Assembly (NCBI GenBank): GCA_009693785.1
Contig: SHWP01000021.1
Coordinates: 1 to 50,196, forward strand
Length of the DNA: 50,196 nucleotides
Direction: 5' to 3'
DNA from: Rhodospirillaceae bacterium
GTDB taxonomy: Bacteria; Pseudomonadota; Alphaproteobacteria; Rhodospirillales; Rhodospirillaceae
Shown here: piece by piece, positions 1 through 9,591 of the stretch
How the letters are laid out: each line of letters begins with the position of its first letter
How positions within the stretch are numbered: position 1 is the first letter of the stretch
Made by a program: the position numbers and the translations under genes
Notes under the pieces: model-generated
Seen by the model: the letters and a program-made list of their open reading frames with translations, nothing else
What the model was told of the DNA's origin: nothing
Databases searched by the model: none

Positions 1-1
1 C

Positions 2-1747
2 GCTTGCGATTTGACTAAGCGCAAACTTTCGGAACTGAAATTAGTGGTCAATGGCGCGGGGGCCTCGGCCACGGCGTGTGTCGAGTTGGTGAAAGCCTTG
101 GGTGTGCGGCCTGAGAACGTGATCATGTGCGATTCCAAGGGCGTGATTTACAAGGGCCGCGCCGAGGGCATGAACCAATGGAAGTCGGCTCATGCCGTTG
201 ACACCAAGGCGCGCACGTTGGCCGACGCATTGAAGGGTGCGGATGCCTTCTTGGGCCTGAGCGTGAAAGGGGCAATGACCAAAGAGATGGTGGCAAGCAT
301 GGGCAAGAAGCCCATCATCTTTGCCATGGCCAACCCGGACCCCGAGATCACGCCCGAGGATGTGGCCAGCGTGCGCAAAGACGCGATCATGGCCACGGGG
401 CGTTCGGACTATCCTAACCAAGTCAACAATGTGCTGGGCTTTCCATTCATCTTTCGCGGCGCCTTGGATGTGTGCGCGCGCACCATCAACGACGAAATGA
501 AAGTGGCTGCCGCCAAAGCCTTGGCGGAATTGGCGCGCCAGGATGTGCCCGATGAAGTGGCTGCGGCCTATGCCGGGCGGAAACTAAAATATGGCCGCGA
601 GTACATCATTCCCGTGCCGTTCGATCCGCGCTTGATCGCTACCGTGCCGCCCGCCGTCGCCCAAGCGGCCATGGATTCGGGCGTGGCGCGCAAACCCATC
701 GCCGACATGAAGGCTTATCGCAAGGAACTGGCCGCACGGCTTGACCCGACCGTGGCCAGTTTGCAGGCCATCGCAGCCGAGGTGACGCGCAGGCCACAGA
801 CTGTTGTGTTTGCCGAGGGCGAGGAAGAGCGTTCGGTCCGTGCGGCCGTTGCCTACTGCAATTCTGGTTACGGCAAGGCCATTTTGGTGGGGCGGAGGCG
901 CAAGCTGGAAGAAAAGCTGGGCGAGCTGGGCATCAAGGCCGATGAGCTAAAATCGCTGGGCATCAGCGTGACCAACGCACGCGAGTCCAACCACAACGAA
1001 GCCTACACCGCGCATTTGTACCGCCGTTTGCAGCGCCAAGGCCATTTGCTGCGCGACTGTCAGCGCATGGTCAACATCGATCGCAATATCTTTGCCTCAT
1101 GCATGGTCGCCTTTGGACACGCCGACTGCATGGTGACGGGCCTGACGCGCAATTATCACAGCGCGCTCACCGAAATTCGCCGCGTCATCGATACCCGCCC
1201 TGGCGGATTGGTGTTCGCGGTCAACATTATGGTGGTGCGCGGACGCACGTTGTTTATCGCCGATACGGCAGTGATCGAGCGCCCAACGCCGCAAGAAATG
1301 AAAACCATCGCTATCGAGAGTGCCGCCATGGCCCGGCGCATGGGTCACGACCCGCGCGTGGCGCTGGTGTCGTATTCCAATTTTGGCAACCCGCCGGGAG
1401 CCGTGGCCGAAACCATGTCCGAGGCTGTGAAGCTGCTGGGTGCCGCGAAGGTTGATTTTGAATTCGATGGCGAGATGGGCGTTGACGTGGCGTTGAACCC
1501 CGAACGCAGCGAGATCTGCCCCTTCTGCCGCCTCACGGGCCCCGCCAATGTGCTGGTCATGCCCGGCCTGGATGCCGCCAACATTTCCACAAAACTGGTT
1601 CAGCGCTTTGGTGCTGCGACCACCATCGGACCCGTGCTGATAGGGCTGGAGAAGCAGGTGCAGATTGTGTCGATGGACGCAGGCGTTTCGGACTTGGTGC
1701 AGATGGCCCTAATGGCCGCCCATAGCGGCGTGGGGCGATTGATTTGA
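2..1747 (+). CDS. maeB: NADP-dependent malic enzyme, C-terminal 581 residues (5' end outside window)
   Basis: Oxidative decarboxylation of malate to pyruvate, feeding NADPH and pyruvate to central metabolism in the cytoplasm. The reading frame is open from the first bases, so the start lies outside the window; large MaeB proteins are about 750-770 residues, so roughly 180 are missing. The visible part begins at the NAD(P)-binding glycine motif (VVNGAGASATA) and continues through the very conserved TGRSDYPNQVNNVLGFPF and FRGALDV block. From about visible residue 260 (VVFAEGEEERSVRAA) to the end it is a phosphotransacetylase-like domain, the fusion typical of proteobacterial MaeB; this domain is usually regulatory and not an active acetyltransferase. 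The stop lies 3 bp from the convergent ampG stop. Assignment to the large NADP-type family is firm; cofactor preference is inferred from the family. Confidence 0.95.
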   Translation, partial: ACDLTKRKLSELKLVVNGAGASATACVELVKALGVRPENVIMCDSKGVIYKGRAEGMNQWKSAHAVDTKARTLADALKGADAFLGLSVKGAMTKEMVASMGKKPIIFAMANPDPEITPEDVASVRKDAIMATGRSDYPNQVNNVLGFPFIFRGALDVCARTINDEMKVAAAKALAELARQDVPDEVAAAYAGRKLKYGREYIIPVPFDPRLIATVPPAVAQAAMDSGVARKPIADMKAYRKELAARLDPTVASLQAIAAEVTRRPQTVVFAEGEEERSVRAAVAYCNSGYGKAILVGRRRKLEEKLGELGIKADELKSLGISVTNARESNHNEAYTAHLYRRLQRQGHLLRDCQRMVNIDRNIFASCMVAFGHADCMVTGLTRNYHSALTEIRRVIDTRPGGLVFAVNIMVVRGRTLFIADTAVIERPTPQEMKTIAIESAAMARRMGHDPRVALVSYSNFGNPPGAVAETMSEAVKLLGAAKVDFEFDGEMGVDVALNPERSEICPFCRLTGPANVLVMPGLDAANISTKLVQRFGAATTIGPVLIGLEKQVQIVSMDAGVSDLVQMALMAAHSGVGRLI

Positions 1748-1750
1748 GCG

Positions 1751-3469
1751 TTACGTTCTTTGCGTGCGCCGCGCGACAATCAGTGTGAGTAAGATTCCGC
1801 TTAAGCCCGCGACAAAAGTATAAACGAAAAACACGGCATAGCCCGCCCCAAGGGCTTGGGCCGAAACGCCAAGCTTAGACGCACCCTGAACGAGGGAGCC
1901 TGCAGGCAGTTTATCGAAAAGGGTCATCACCGGTGCGAACAGGCCGCCGGAATCGATTGAGCGCGCGGCAGCCTCAACCACCCGGCCTGACTGCGAACCC
2001 GCCAGCTTTCCTGGAATTGCGTAAATCGATGAAAATAATGCGTACTGCGTGGCAGTGAACGCATCGCCCGTGAGGCTCGACATATAGGCGATCAGGCAGG
2101 TGCCCGAGAATCCTTCGGAGACATTGTCGACACTTATGGCAATTGTCAGGGCTGCCATGTCAGGGCCCTGAGTTGCCAGCCACGCAAAAACAAGATTGCT
2201 AAAGGGGCCGATCAGCGCGCCCACCAACAGCGGGCCCATCAATCCCCACCGGGCGATGGCATAACCGCCAGCGAATACGCCGATCATCGACATGGCGGTG
2301 CCGAATATTTTCCGCACGCCAGCAATCTCGGTGAGGGTGAACCCGAGGTCGATATAGAACGGATTCATGATGTTAAGCGTAAAGTCGGCAAGCCGGTAAA
2401 AACAAATCAGCGCCAGGATCAGGCCCGCGGTGCCGCGATAGCGTCCAAAAAAATCCGCCAATGGGTCACCGAATGCATGCGAGAGGAACACCCCAGGGCG
2501 GGTTTTGTTTCCGGGCATGGGCCAAGCGGCAAGACCGATGAAAAACGCACCGGCAATAACACCGAGCAATTGAAACCACACGCCGCTGCCAGGTGCGGCC
2601 CATGCGGTCATCAATGCAGTGCCAGTTGCCTCGGGAAGAATTGCCGCGAATACATTCGCCTTGCCCGAAAGGCCAGAGCCCAACAGCAAAGCCCCTACCA
2701 CAATGACAGAAAGCCGCACCAACCATTCGGCCCATTCGGCCAAGGGCTGCGCCGTGAGGCCATTGGTAGGAATCGGCCGTAACACATGGGCGCGCTCGCG
2801 CGGGGCCAGCAGCACGGCCAGCATGCCAACGATCATCAACGCTGCCATGACCGCATAGGACACTGACCAACTGTAAGATTGAGCAAGGATTAGCGGTGCC
2901 GCACCTGCCACAACGCGAGCCGTGCGATAGCCCCAGGTATAGGCCGCCACCATGGCGCCCTGCTGGGCCTCGCCCGTGGCTTCGATACGCCAAGCATCGA
3001 TGACGATATCTTGGGTGGCAGACGAAAATCCGGTGAGCACCGCGAACAGGGCAACAAGGCCCAAATTCGATGCGGGGTCGGTGAATGAAATCAGAAACAG
3101 GCCCGCAATGACGGCGGCTTGGGCCACCAACATCCACGCACGCCTGTGACCCAGTAGTTTCGTCAGCACTGGAATTGCGGCGCGATCCACCAGCGGCGCC
3201 CACAAAAACTTGAAGGCATAGGCAAGTGTGGCCAGGCTAAAAAAGCCGATGACTTCCAGCGACAATCCGGATTCGCGCAGCCAGGCCGAAAGGGTGTCGA
3301 AGATGAGAAGGAACGGTAACCCGGCTGAGAAACCCAGGGCCAGCATAACGAGTGTTCGCCGCTCAAGGAAAACACCCAGAGCAGCAAACCAGCCGTTCAT
3401 TTTATCGCTGGCGGCGGTCTCACCCATGCGCGCTTTGTCGCATGTGCAGGTGATTCTGTGAATCCCCAA
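1751..3469 (-). CDS. ampG: AmpG-type muropeptide permease (MFS)
   Basis: Inner-membrane major facilitator family protein, likely importing anhydro-muropeptides for cell-wall recycling. The N-terminal block LALGFSAGLPFLLIFDTLSAW and the following LRESGLSLEVIGFFSLATL are typical of AmpG, and hydrophobic segments run through most of the length. At up to 572 residues it is longer than E. coli AmpG (491), in keeping with alphaproteobacterial versions that carry a long mid-protein insertion. The start is uncertain: the first ATG at 3469 gives a Cys/Lys-rich 23-residue leader, and in-frame ATGs at 3427 and 3400 are equally plausible because none has a clear ribosome-binding site. Its end nearly touches the malic-enzyme stop (convergent genes). 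The recycling role fits the lytic transglycosylase MltA at 43130, but the substrate is inferred from family membership only. Confidence 0.85.
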   Translation of the reverse strand: MGIHRITCTCDKARMGETAASDKMNGWFAALGVFLERRTLVMLALGFSAGLPFLLIFDTLSAWLRESGLSLEVIGFFSLATLAYAFKFLWAPLVDRAAIPVLTKLLGHRRAWMLVAQAAVIAGLFLISFTDPASNLGLVALFAVLTGFSSATQDIVIDAWRIEATGEAQQGAMVAAYTWGYRTARVVAGAAPLILAQSYSWSVSYAVMAALMIVGMLAVLLAPRERAHVLRPIPTNGLTAQPLAEWAEWLVRLSVIVVGALLLGSGLSGKANVFAAILPEATGTALMTAWAAPGSGVWFQLLGVIAGAFFIGLAAWPMPGNKTRPGVFLSHAFGDPLADFFGRYRGTAGLILALICFYRLADFTLNIMNPFYIDLGFTLTEIAGVRKIFGTAMSMIGVFAGGYAIARWGLMGPLLVGALIGPFSNLVFAWLATQGPDMAALTIAISVDNVSEGFSGTCLIAYMSSLTGDAFTATQYALFSSIYAIPGKLAGSQSGRVVEAAARSIDSGGLFAPVMTLFDKLPAGSLVQGASKLGVSAQALGAGYAVFFVYTFVAGLSGILLTLIVARRTQRT

Positions 3470-3483
3470 CCGGGGAGCAAAGC

Positions 3484-5304
3484 CTACTCGGCGGCCTGTT
3501 TGGAAGCGCGTTTGCGGGTGTTGGGGTCGAGGTGGCGTTTGCGCAGGCGGATGAACTTGGGCGTAACTTCCACCAGCTCGTCGTCTTGGATGTAGGCAAT
3601 CGCGTCTTCCAGGGTCATCTTGCGCGGCGGGGGAAGGAATTGCTTGTCGTCCTTCATCACGGTGCGGAAGTTGGTGAGTTGCTTGGCCTTGAGCGGGTTC
3701 ACATCCAAATCGTTGTCGCGGGTGTGTTCGCCCACGATCATGCCGCCATAGACCCTATCGCCGGGCGCCACAAACTGCGGGCCACGGTCGATCAAGTTGT
3801 GTAGGCCGTAGGTGTTGGCCTCGCCGGAAGCGGTTGAGATCAGCACGCCCACGCGCCGGGCGGCGATGGGGCCCTTGTGGGGCGCGTAGCCATGATAGAG
3901 CCGGTTCATGATGCCCGTACCACGCGTGTCGGTGAGAAACTCACCGTGATAGCCAATCAGCCCGCGCGCCGGGCCGTGAAATACGATGCGGGTCTTGCCG
4001 CCGCCCGAGGGCTTCATCTCGCGCATCTCAGCTTTGCGCTGCGACATTTTATCGACGACGATGCCGGTATAGGCCTCGTCCACGTCGATGACCACTTCCT
4101 CGATCGGCTCGGTCTTCTTGCCGTTCTCGTCTTCGCGGAACAACACGCGCGGGCGCGAAATCGACAGCTCGAAACCTTCGCGGCGCATGTTCTCGATCAA
4201 CACGCCCAATTGCAATTCGCCACGTCCGGCGACTTCGTAGGCGTCTTTTTCGTCTGACTCGCTGACCTTAATGGCCACGTTGCCCTCGGCTTCGCGCATC
4301 AGGCGTGCGCCAATCATGCGGGTGGTGAGCTTATCGCCGTCCAGGCCCGCGAGCGGTGAATCATTGACCGAGAAGGTCATGGCCATGGTTGGCGGGTCAA
4401 TCGGGCGGGCTTGAATGGCTTCGGTGACTTCCGGAGCGCAAATGGTATCGGCGACGTTGGCGTTTTCGAGACCTGCGATGGCGACGATATCGCCGGCTTC
4501 GACGCTCTCAACTGGAACGCGCTCGAGCCCGCGGAATGTTAGCAGCTTCGTGGCGCGGCCTTGTTCTAAGATCTTGCCATCGCGCGAGAGTGCCTTGATG
4601 GGCATGTTGACGCGGCCGATGCCGGTTTGAACGCGGCCGGTAAGAACGCGGCCCAAATACGAATCATATTCCAGCGTCGTGCACAGCATGGTGAATGGCG
4701 CGTCGATATCGCGCTTGGGGGCGGGCACGCGCGCAACAATGGTTTCGAACAGCGGGGTAAGGTCGGTTGGTTTGTCTTTTTCTAAGTCGCGCACCGCCCA
4801 GCCATCGCGGCCCACGGCGAACAACGTGGGAAAATCGAGCTGTTCATCGTTAGCGCCCAGCACGGCGAACAGATCGAACACTTCGGTGTGAACTTCGTGG
4901 GGCCGGGCGTCGCTGCGATCGACCTTATTGATGATCACGATGGGCTTGAGGCCGATGTCGAGCGCCTTGGAGAGAACAAACTTGGTTTGCGGCAGCGGGC
5001 CTTCGGCGCAGTCGACCAACAGCACAACACCGTCGACCATGGAGAGAATGCGTTCCACTTCGCCGCCGAAATCGGCGTGGCCGGGGGTGTCGACGATATT
5101 GATCTTGTAGCCGTTCCACTCCACCGCCGTGCATTTGGCGAGAATGGTAATGCCGCGCTCGCGCTCGAGATCATTGGAATCCATCGCACAGTCCTGCATG
5201 CGCGAGTTGGCGCGCACCGCACCCGATTGGCGCAAGAACGCATCGACCAGGGTGGTCTTGCCATGGTCAACGTGGGCGATGATGGCGATATTGCGCAGTT
5301 CCAT
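3484..5304 (-). CDS. typA: Ribosome-associated GTPase TypA/BipA
   Basis: Translational GTPase of the EF-G-like family that binds the 70S ribosome and helps ribosome assembly and growth under stress, including cold. The GTPase motifs are clear: G1 AHVDHGKTT at residues 10-18, G3 [12 protein letters not shown], and G4 NKVD followed by RSDARPHEV. Domains II, III and V and the TypA-specific C-terminal domain follow, ending in a Lys/Arg-rich tail. Its 606 residues match the usual family length. A good promoter lies upstream on the minus strand (see 5398-5426), giving a leader of about 85 nt. The 3' end is 14 bp from the start region of ampG on the same strand, but their functions are unrelated. 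Confidence 0.97.
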   Translation of the reverse strand: MELRNIAIIAHVDHGKTTLVDAFLRQSGAVRANSRMQDCAMDSNDLERERGITILAKCTAVEWNGYKINIVDTPGHADFGGEVERILSMVDGVVLLVDCAEGPLPQTKFVLSKALDIGLKPIVIINKVDRSDARPHEVHTEVFDLFAVLGANDEQLDFPTLFAVGRDGWAVRDLEKDKPTDLTPLFETIVARVPAPKRDIDAPFTMLCTTLEYDSYLGRVLTGRVQTGIGRVNMPIKALSRDGKILEQGRATKLLTFRGLERVPVESVEAGDIVAIAGLENANVADTICAPEVTEAIQARPIDPPTMAMTFSVNDSPLAGLDGDKLTTRMIGARLMREAEGNVAIKVSESDEKDAYEVAGRGELQLGVLIENMRREGFELSISRPRVLFREDENGKKTEPIEEVVIDVDEAYTGIVVDKMSQRKAEMREMKPSGGGKTRIVFHGPARGLIGYHGEFLTDTRGTGIMNRLYHGYAPHKGPIAARRVGVLISTASGEANTYGLHNLIDRGPQFVAPGDRVYGGMIVGEHTRDNDLDVNPLKAKQLTNFRTVMKDDKQFLPPPRKMTLEDAIAYIQDDELVEVTPKFIRLRKRHLDPNTRKRASKQAAE

Positions 5305-5397
5305 AGGGGTGCTCTGCGTGGTCCTAAGTCGTTGATTTCAGATAATAAAATTGGGCGCCAGCGGTTCCGCGGGTCGCCCGTTCTGCGCGCGCGCGGT

Positions 5398-5426
5398 TAT
5401 ATACTTGCGCAGGCGCCAGAAAGCAA
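5398..5426 (-). promoter_or_regulatory. Candidate housekeeping promoter of typA
   Basis: Reading the minus strand, a -35 hexamer TTGCTT (5421-5426) is separated by exactly 17 nt from a -10 hexamer TATATA (5398-5403). Transcription would begin near 5390, about 85 nt upstream of the typA start codon. This is a sequence match only. Confidence 0.45.
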
Positions 5427-5452
5427 GGTGCGCGGAGTTTTGGTTAAGGTCG

Positions 5453-6448
5453 TTAAAGCCCGCCTTTCACCAGCAGCTCGCGCAACGAAACCTCGGGCCG
5501 CGCACCCATGTGGCCGATGATCTCGGCTGCCGCCAGGCCGCCGATTTTGGCCGAGCGCACTAGATCGCGCCCATTGGTGTAGCCGTACAAAAACCCAGCG
5601 GCAAAAAGATCACCCGCGCCCGTGGTGTCGATCACTTTGCTGACAGGAGCAGCAGGAACCGTGGCGGTACTCATCATATCAACCACCAGTGCACCGCGCG
5701 CGCCCAACGTCATGCAGGCGAGTGTATTGGACTGGCGGAGTTTTTTTACCGCCGTATCAAAATCATTCGTGCGGTAAAGCCGGAACACTTCTTCTTCGTT
5801 GCCAAACAACAAATCGACGTAATCGAAAATCAGTTGCAACAGTTCATCGCGGTGGCGGTCAACGACAAAGGGATCCGACAACGATAGCGCCACTTTGCGC
5901 CCAGCACCCTTGGCCGCCACGCACGCCTTGCGGATCGCGGCCTTAGCTTGCGGTGTGTCCCACTGATAACCTTCGATATACGTGACGTCGGCGGCCGCGA
6001 TGATTTCCTCATCGATGTCGGCGGGGCCAAGCTCGGTGCATGCGCCAAGAAAAGTATTCATAGTGCGTTGGGCATCGGGTGTGACCAAAATCAAGCATTG
6101 CGCCGTGGGCAGCTTGGTTGAGTTCTTCACGCCCGCATAAAAATCAACCCCCACGGCCCGAATGTCGTGACTGAACGATTCGCCCAACTGATCGGCCCCA
6201 ACCTTACCGATAAACGCTGGCTTGCCGCCAAGCGAGGCAATGCCCGCCATGGAGTTGGCGACCGAGCCCCCGGACATATTGGTGGTGACGCCCATGGCGG
6301 TATAAAGCAGCTTGGCACGGTTAGAATCGATCAGCGCCATGGTGCCCTTGACCATGCCCTTGTCGGCTAACCAGCTTTCATCGGTGCGCGAGAGAACATC
6401 GACAATCGCGCTGCCAATGCCGACAACATCGTAACGGGAATCAGACAT
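5453..6448 (-). CDS. PfkB-family carbohydrate/nucleoside kinase (adenosine kinase-like)
   Basis: Ribokinase-superfamily kinase; alphaproteobacterial proteins of this type are usually annotated adenosine kinase (adenosine + ATP to AMP). The N-terminal GIGSAIVDVL and the glycine-rich MSGGSVANSM stretch followed by GGKPAFIGKVGAD are family signatures. The second PfkB signature DTTGAGDLFAAGF sits at residues 274-286, with the catalytic-base Asp at about 280. I chose the ATG at 6448 (331 residues) over a TTG two codons upstream. It diverges from the EI24 gene across an 83-bp gap holding both promoters. Substrate is inferred from overall resemblance; other nucleoside or sugar substrates are possible. 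Confidence 0.85.
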   Translation of the reverse strand: MSDSRYDVVGIGSAIVDVLSRTDESWLADKGMVKGTMALIDSNRAKLLYTAMGVTTNMSGGSVANSMAGIASLGGKPAFIGKVGADQLGESFSHDIRAVGVDFYAGVKNSTKLPTAQCLILVTPDAQRTMNTFLGACTELGPADIDEEIIAAADVTYIEGYQWDTPQAKAAIRKACVAAKGAGRKVALSLSDPFVVDRHRDELLQLIFDYVDLLFGNEEEVFRLYRTNDFDTAVKKLRQSNTLACMTLGARGALVVDMMSTATVPAAPVSKVIDTTGAGDLFAAGFLYGYTNGRDLVRSAKIGGLAAAEIIGHMGARPEVSLRELLVKGGL

Positions 6449-6531
6449 GATCAACCTATATAGGGGATGACTTCGAACAGGATGCGCCGGAGTATAACGG
6501 TGGCAACAATGCTCACAAGCGCCGCACAGCC

Positions 6532-7206
6532 ATGATTGATAACTTTAGCCGGGCTTTTCTTCAGTTGAAGGACCCCAAGGTTCTGCGCTTGGTGGTTTTG
6601 AGTATCGCCTGCACGCTTGCCGTATACATTAGTCTGTTCCTGGGTCTGACGTGGATCTTGCGCTCAACGGCTATTTCATCCGTCCCGCTGATCGACACTT
6701 TGGTCGACGCCGGGGCGGGGGTGGCCGCCGGTGTACTGGCGTGGTTTTTGTTTCCCGGCGTGGTCACAGGCATTGTCGGTATTTTTTTGGATGACGTGGC
6801 CAAGACGGTTGAGGCCCAGCACTACCCCCAACTTGCCCCTGCCCGCTCTGTAGCGCTGATGGAGGTGGTTGGATCATCGGTGCGGCTGATCGCGACAACC
6901 GTCGGGCTTAACTTGGTTCTACTGCCGATTTATTTGCTGTTGGTGTTCTTGCCGCCATTCAATTTAGTGCTGTTTTATGCCGTGAATGGGCGGCTTTTGG
7001 GCCGCGAATACTTCGAGACTGTGGCTCTGCGGCGGCTTGATCCAAAGGCCGTAACAACCCTACGTCAGCGCCATAGCTGGCAGATTTGGGCAGCCGGGAC
7101 CATCACCGCAGGCCTGTTGACTATACCCGGCCTGAACCTGGTGGCCCCTGTGATCGGCACCGCCGCCATGGTACATCTTTTCCATAAATTAACCGGTCGA
7201 ACCTAG
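6532..7206 (+). CDS. EI24-domain (CysZ-like) inner-membrane protein
   Basis: Integral membrane protein of 224 residues in the EI24 family (Pfam EI24, which includes the sulfate permease CysZ). Strongly hydrophobic segments lie near residues 20-45, 55-78, 118-150 and 183-210. The segment FLPPFNLVLFYAVNGRLLGREY followed by FETVALRRL is the conserved family core. In CysZ this family mediates sulfate uptake, but many alphaproteobacterial members have no known substrate and no cysteine genes are nearby, so a transport role is not assigned. A G/C-rich stem-loop follows the stop at 7222-7243. Confidence 0.85.
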   Translation: MIDNFSRAFLQLKDPKVLRLVVLSIACTLAVYISLFLGLTWILRSTAISSVPLIDTLVDAGAGVAAGVLAWFLFPGVVTGIVGIFLDDVAKTVEAQHYPQLAPARSVALMEVVGSSVRLIATTVGLNLVLLPIYLLLVFLPPFNLVLFYAVNGRLLGREYFETVALRRLDPKAVTTLRQRHSWQIWAAGTITAGLLTIPGLNLVAPVIGTAAMVHLFHKLTGRT

Positions 7207-7221
7207 AGTTTGCCGGTTCAG

Positions 7222-7243
7222 GGCCCCTCCTTAAGAGGGGGCC
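7222..7243 (+). terminator. Stem-loop after the EI24 gene
   Basis: GGCCCCTC (7222-7229) pairs with GAGGGGGCC (7235-7243), with one unpaired G and a short CTTAA-type loop. No T tract follows, so it is either a weak terminator or an mRNA-stabilising hairpin between the EI24 gene and the bactofilin gene. Confidence 0.3.
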
Positions 7244-7271
7244 AATAATATGAATTTTGAGTCGGGGACCT

Positions 7272-7895
7272 ATGGCGGAACCAACCGATCTTTCGGCCGT
7301 TAAGGACGAGCACACCAAACCTTCCGTAGGGCAGTTGCCACATTTTGCGCTGCGCTCCAACTCATTGCGTCCACCGGTCAAACCGTTTTTCAAGACCACC
7401 GCCTCCGCCGAAAAAACCATGCGCGACAAGGCTGCCCTGGAACGCTAAGGCGGCGACCGCAGCTTTATCGAGCGCATGGGCGTGATGGCGCCCACCACCA
7501 GCTACACACCGCCGCCGCAGCGGCGCGTCACCGAAATTCCCAATCTCAATACCGTCCGCGCGAGCGAAGCCGAAAACAACGGCAAGCGCCTGTCGATTGG
7601 CAAGCACATTAAAGTCAGCGGTGAGGTTTCCGGTTGCGAGCGTTTGGTGGTGGAAGGCGAGATCAACGCCACCATGCACGACGTCAATACGCTGGAGATT
7701 GCGTCCTGTGGCCGGGTCGGCGGAAAGGCCGATGTGGACAGCGCTGTGGTGGCTGGCTCGTTCGATGGTACGCTGATCGTGCGTGGCCATTTGGAAATTC
7801 CGCAAGGCGGCAGTGTCTGCGGAACAATTTCCTATAAAAGCGTCACGGTCGCCAATGGCGGAAAACTCTCAGGCACGATTACGATCCTCGATTAG
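7272..7895 (+). pseudogene. Bactofilin, reading frame split by an in-frame TAA at 7446-7448
   Basis: Polymer-forming cytoskeletal protein (bactofilin, DUF583) used for localised cell-wall or morphology functions. The C-terminal part (ATG at 7476, 139 residues) contains the complete beta-helix domain: repeated short glycine-punctuated strands such as KVSGEVSGCERLVVEGEI and SFDGTLIVRGHLEIPQGGSV. Upstream in the same frame, the stretch from ATG 7272 (a GGGGA motif lies 3 nt before it) encodes 58 residues (MAEPTDLSAVKDE to AALER), then TAA, then GGDRSFIERMGVMAP directly into the bactofilin. Without the stop it would be one 207-residue protein. The gene is therefore either broken by a nonsense change in its disordered N-terminal tail, read through, or now translated from 7476, where the upstream Shine-Dalgarno is weak. 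The polymerising domain itself looks intact. Confidence 0.75.
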
Positions 7896-7923
7896 ACTCT
7901 TTTTTGGTCGCATTTTCACCGAT

Positions 7924-8673
7924 TTATTTCTTGGGGCCAACCGGAAGGCCACTTCTCGGGAAAATGGTCAAGTTTTCTTTTTTCGCCGGCGTTGATTTTA
8001 ATTTCTTGTTGTTCTTCGCCTTTGCTTCGGCGGGATCGGGGGCTGGCGTTTTTGGCTTAAACGTACAGAACTCGGCCACCACACAACGCCAGCAATCGGG
8101 CGAGCGCGCCTTGCAGATATAGCGCCCATGTAAAATCAGCCAGTGATGGGCGTGACGCTTGAATTCAGGTGGCGTCACCTTCTCAAGTTTTTCTTCCACA
8201 TGCAGCGGTGTTTTGCCTGGCGCAAGTCCGGTGCGATTACCAACGCGGAAGATGTGTGTATCAACCGCAATCGTGTGTTCGCCGAAGGCAACGTTCAACA
8301 CCACATTGGCAGTCTTGCGGCCAACACCGGGAAGTTTCTCGAGCGCCTCGCGCGTGCGGGGAACTTGACTGCCATGTTGTTCCACCAGAATCTTCGACAG
8401 CGTGATGACGTTCTTGGCCTTGGCATTAAACAGGCCGATGGTTTTGATATAGTTTTTTAGGCCCGCTTCGCCGAGTGCGATCATTTTCTCGGGCGTGTCG
8501 ACAATCTTGAATAACGGCGCGGTGGCTTTGTTGACACTCACATCCGTGGCTTGGGCTGATAAAACAACCGCAACCAACAATGTATAGACGTTGACGGATT
8601 TCAGTTCCGTGGTTGGCTCGGGGTTGAGCTCACGTAGCCGTCGATAAAATTCATGAACCGCGGCGGGTTTCAT
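7924..8673 (-). CDS. nth: Endonuclease III (DNA glycosylase/AP lyase)
   Basis: Base-excision repair enzyme removing oxidised pyrimidines and cutting abasic sites. The helix-hairpin-helix LPGVGRKTANVVL carries the catalytic Lys, and the catalytic Asp is in VDTHIFRVGNR. The [4Fe-4S] cluster ligands are present as C-x6-C-x2-C-x5-C (residues 187, 194, 197, 203). I use the ATG at 8673 (249 residues), which gives the usual family N-terminus; an upstream in-frame extension to 8745 would overlap dapB. A 46-residue Lys/Pro-rich tail after the last Cys is longer than in E. coli Nth (211 residues). The gene lies 14 bp downstream of dapB on the same strand, so the two are probably co-transcribed. Confidence 0.95.
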   Translation of the reverse strand: MKPAAVHEFYRRLRELNPEPTTELKSVNVYTLLVAVVLSAQATDVSVNKATAPLFKIVDTPEKMIALGEAGLKNYIKTIGLFNAKAKNVITLSKILVEQHGSQVPRTREALEKLPGVGRKTANVVLNVAFGEHTIAVDTHIFRVGNRTGLAPGKTPLHVEEKLEKVTPPEFKRHAHHWLILHGRYICKARSPDCWRCVVAEFCTFKPKTPAPDPAEAKAKNNKKLKSTPAKKENLTIFPRSGLPVGPKK

Positions 8674-8687
8674 GCAAGGGCTTTCAT

Positions 8688-9497
8688 TTAAAGCCCGAGC
8701 ACATCGCCCATGGAGTAAAGCCCTGGGCCACGGCCACGCGCCCACAGCGCTGCGCGCACCGCGCCCTTGGCGAAGTTCACTCGCGAGGTTGCCCTGTGGG
8801 TAAGCTCAATGCGTTCACCATCGGCGGCAAACATCACCGTGTGATCGCCCGCCACATCGCCACCGCGTAACGTGGCAAAGCCAATTTCGCCTCGCGGCCT
8901 GGCCCCCACCTGTCCGTCGCGCGACTTGCGCCACACGTCAGCGAGCTTGACCTTGCGGCCACGTGCGGCCGCCTCGCCCAAACCAAGCGCGGTGCCCGAG
9001 GGGGCGTCGACCTTGTGACGATGGTGCATTTCGAGAATGTCGATGTCGTAATCTGGCCCCAAGGTGGCTGCGACCTGTTCGGTGAGCGCGAAAAGAATAT
9101 TCATGCCCACGCTGAAATTGGGCGCATATACGATAGGGGCGGATGCCGCTGCTTTACGCAAGCTATCGACGGCCGACGCATCAAGGCCCGTAGTGCCAGC
9201 GATCAACACCTTGCCCGTCTTGGCGGCAAGCGATGCGTGATAAAGGGTGGCCGCCGGAACCGTGAAGTCGATGACCGCATCGGTGGCCTGGAACAGCGCC
9301 GCAGCATCTGTTGTGACTGTCAGACCAACGCCAGTGGCGCCAACCAAAAAACCGAGATCGGTGCCCACGGCGGGCCCGGTTGGTTCGGTGCCACCGGCCA
9401 GTGCACAGCCCGGCGTGGCGAGGACTTCTTGAATCAGCATGCGGCCCATGCGCCCGGCGCAGCCAACAATGCCGATTCGGTACGGTGTGGTGTTCAT
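8688..9497 (-). CDS. dapB: 4-hydroxy-tetrahydrodipicolinate reductase
   Basis: Reduces hydroxy-tetrahydrodipicolinate with NAD(P)H in the diaminopimelate/lysine pathway, supplying murein cross-links. The N-terminal dinucleotide-binding motif GIVGCAGRMGR and the signature EMHHRHKVDAPSGTAL, with the catalytic His and substrate-binding Lys, are intact. The 269 residues match the family (E. coli 273). It is read just ahead of nth. A second diaminopimelate enzyme, DapC-like, lies at 27167, but the two are not in one operon. Confidence 0.97.
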   Translation of the reverse strand: MNTTPYRIGIVGCAGRMGRMLIQEVLATPGCALAGGTEPTGPAVGTDLGFLVGATGVGLTVTTDAAALFQATDAVIDFTVPAATLYHASLAAKTGKVLIAGTTGLDASAVDSLRKAAASAPIVYAPNFSVGMNILFALTEQVAATLGPDYDIDILEMHHRHKVDAPSGTALGLGEAAARGRKVKLADVWRKSRDGQVGARPRGEIGFATLRGGDVAGDHTVMFAADGERIELTHRATSRVNFAKGAVRAALWARGRGPGLYSMGDVLGL

Positions 9498-9591
9498 GAC
9501 ATCACTGCGTTCATTTTACGGGCCGGAGAATACGTTGCCGCGCGGCGGAACAACACCGAAAAGTGTCAATTCTGCGCGCCCATCAATAGCT

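Noticed and set aside
4888-5520. Long open frame (210 codons) on the strand opposite typA
   Set aside because: It is antisense to the well-supported TypA GTPase, has a low-complexity His/Asp/Val-rich composition typical of antisense frames in GC-rich genes, and shows no domain.
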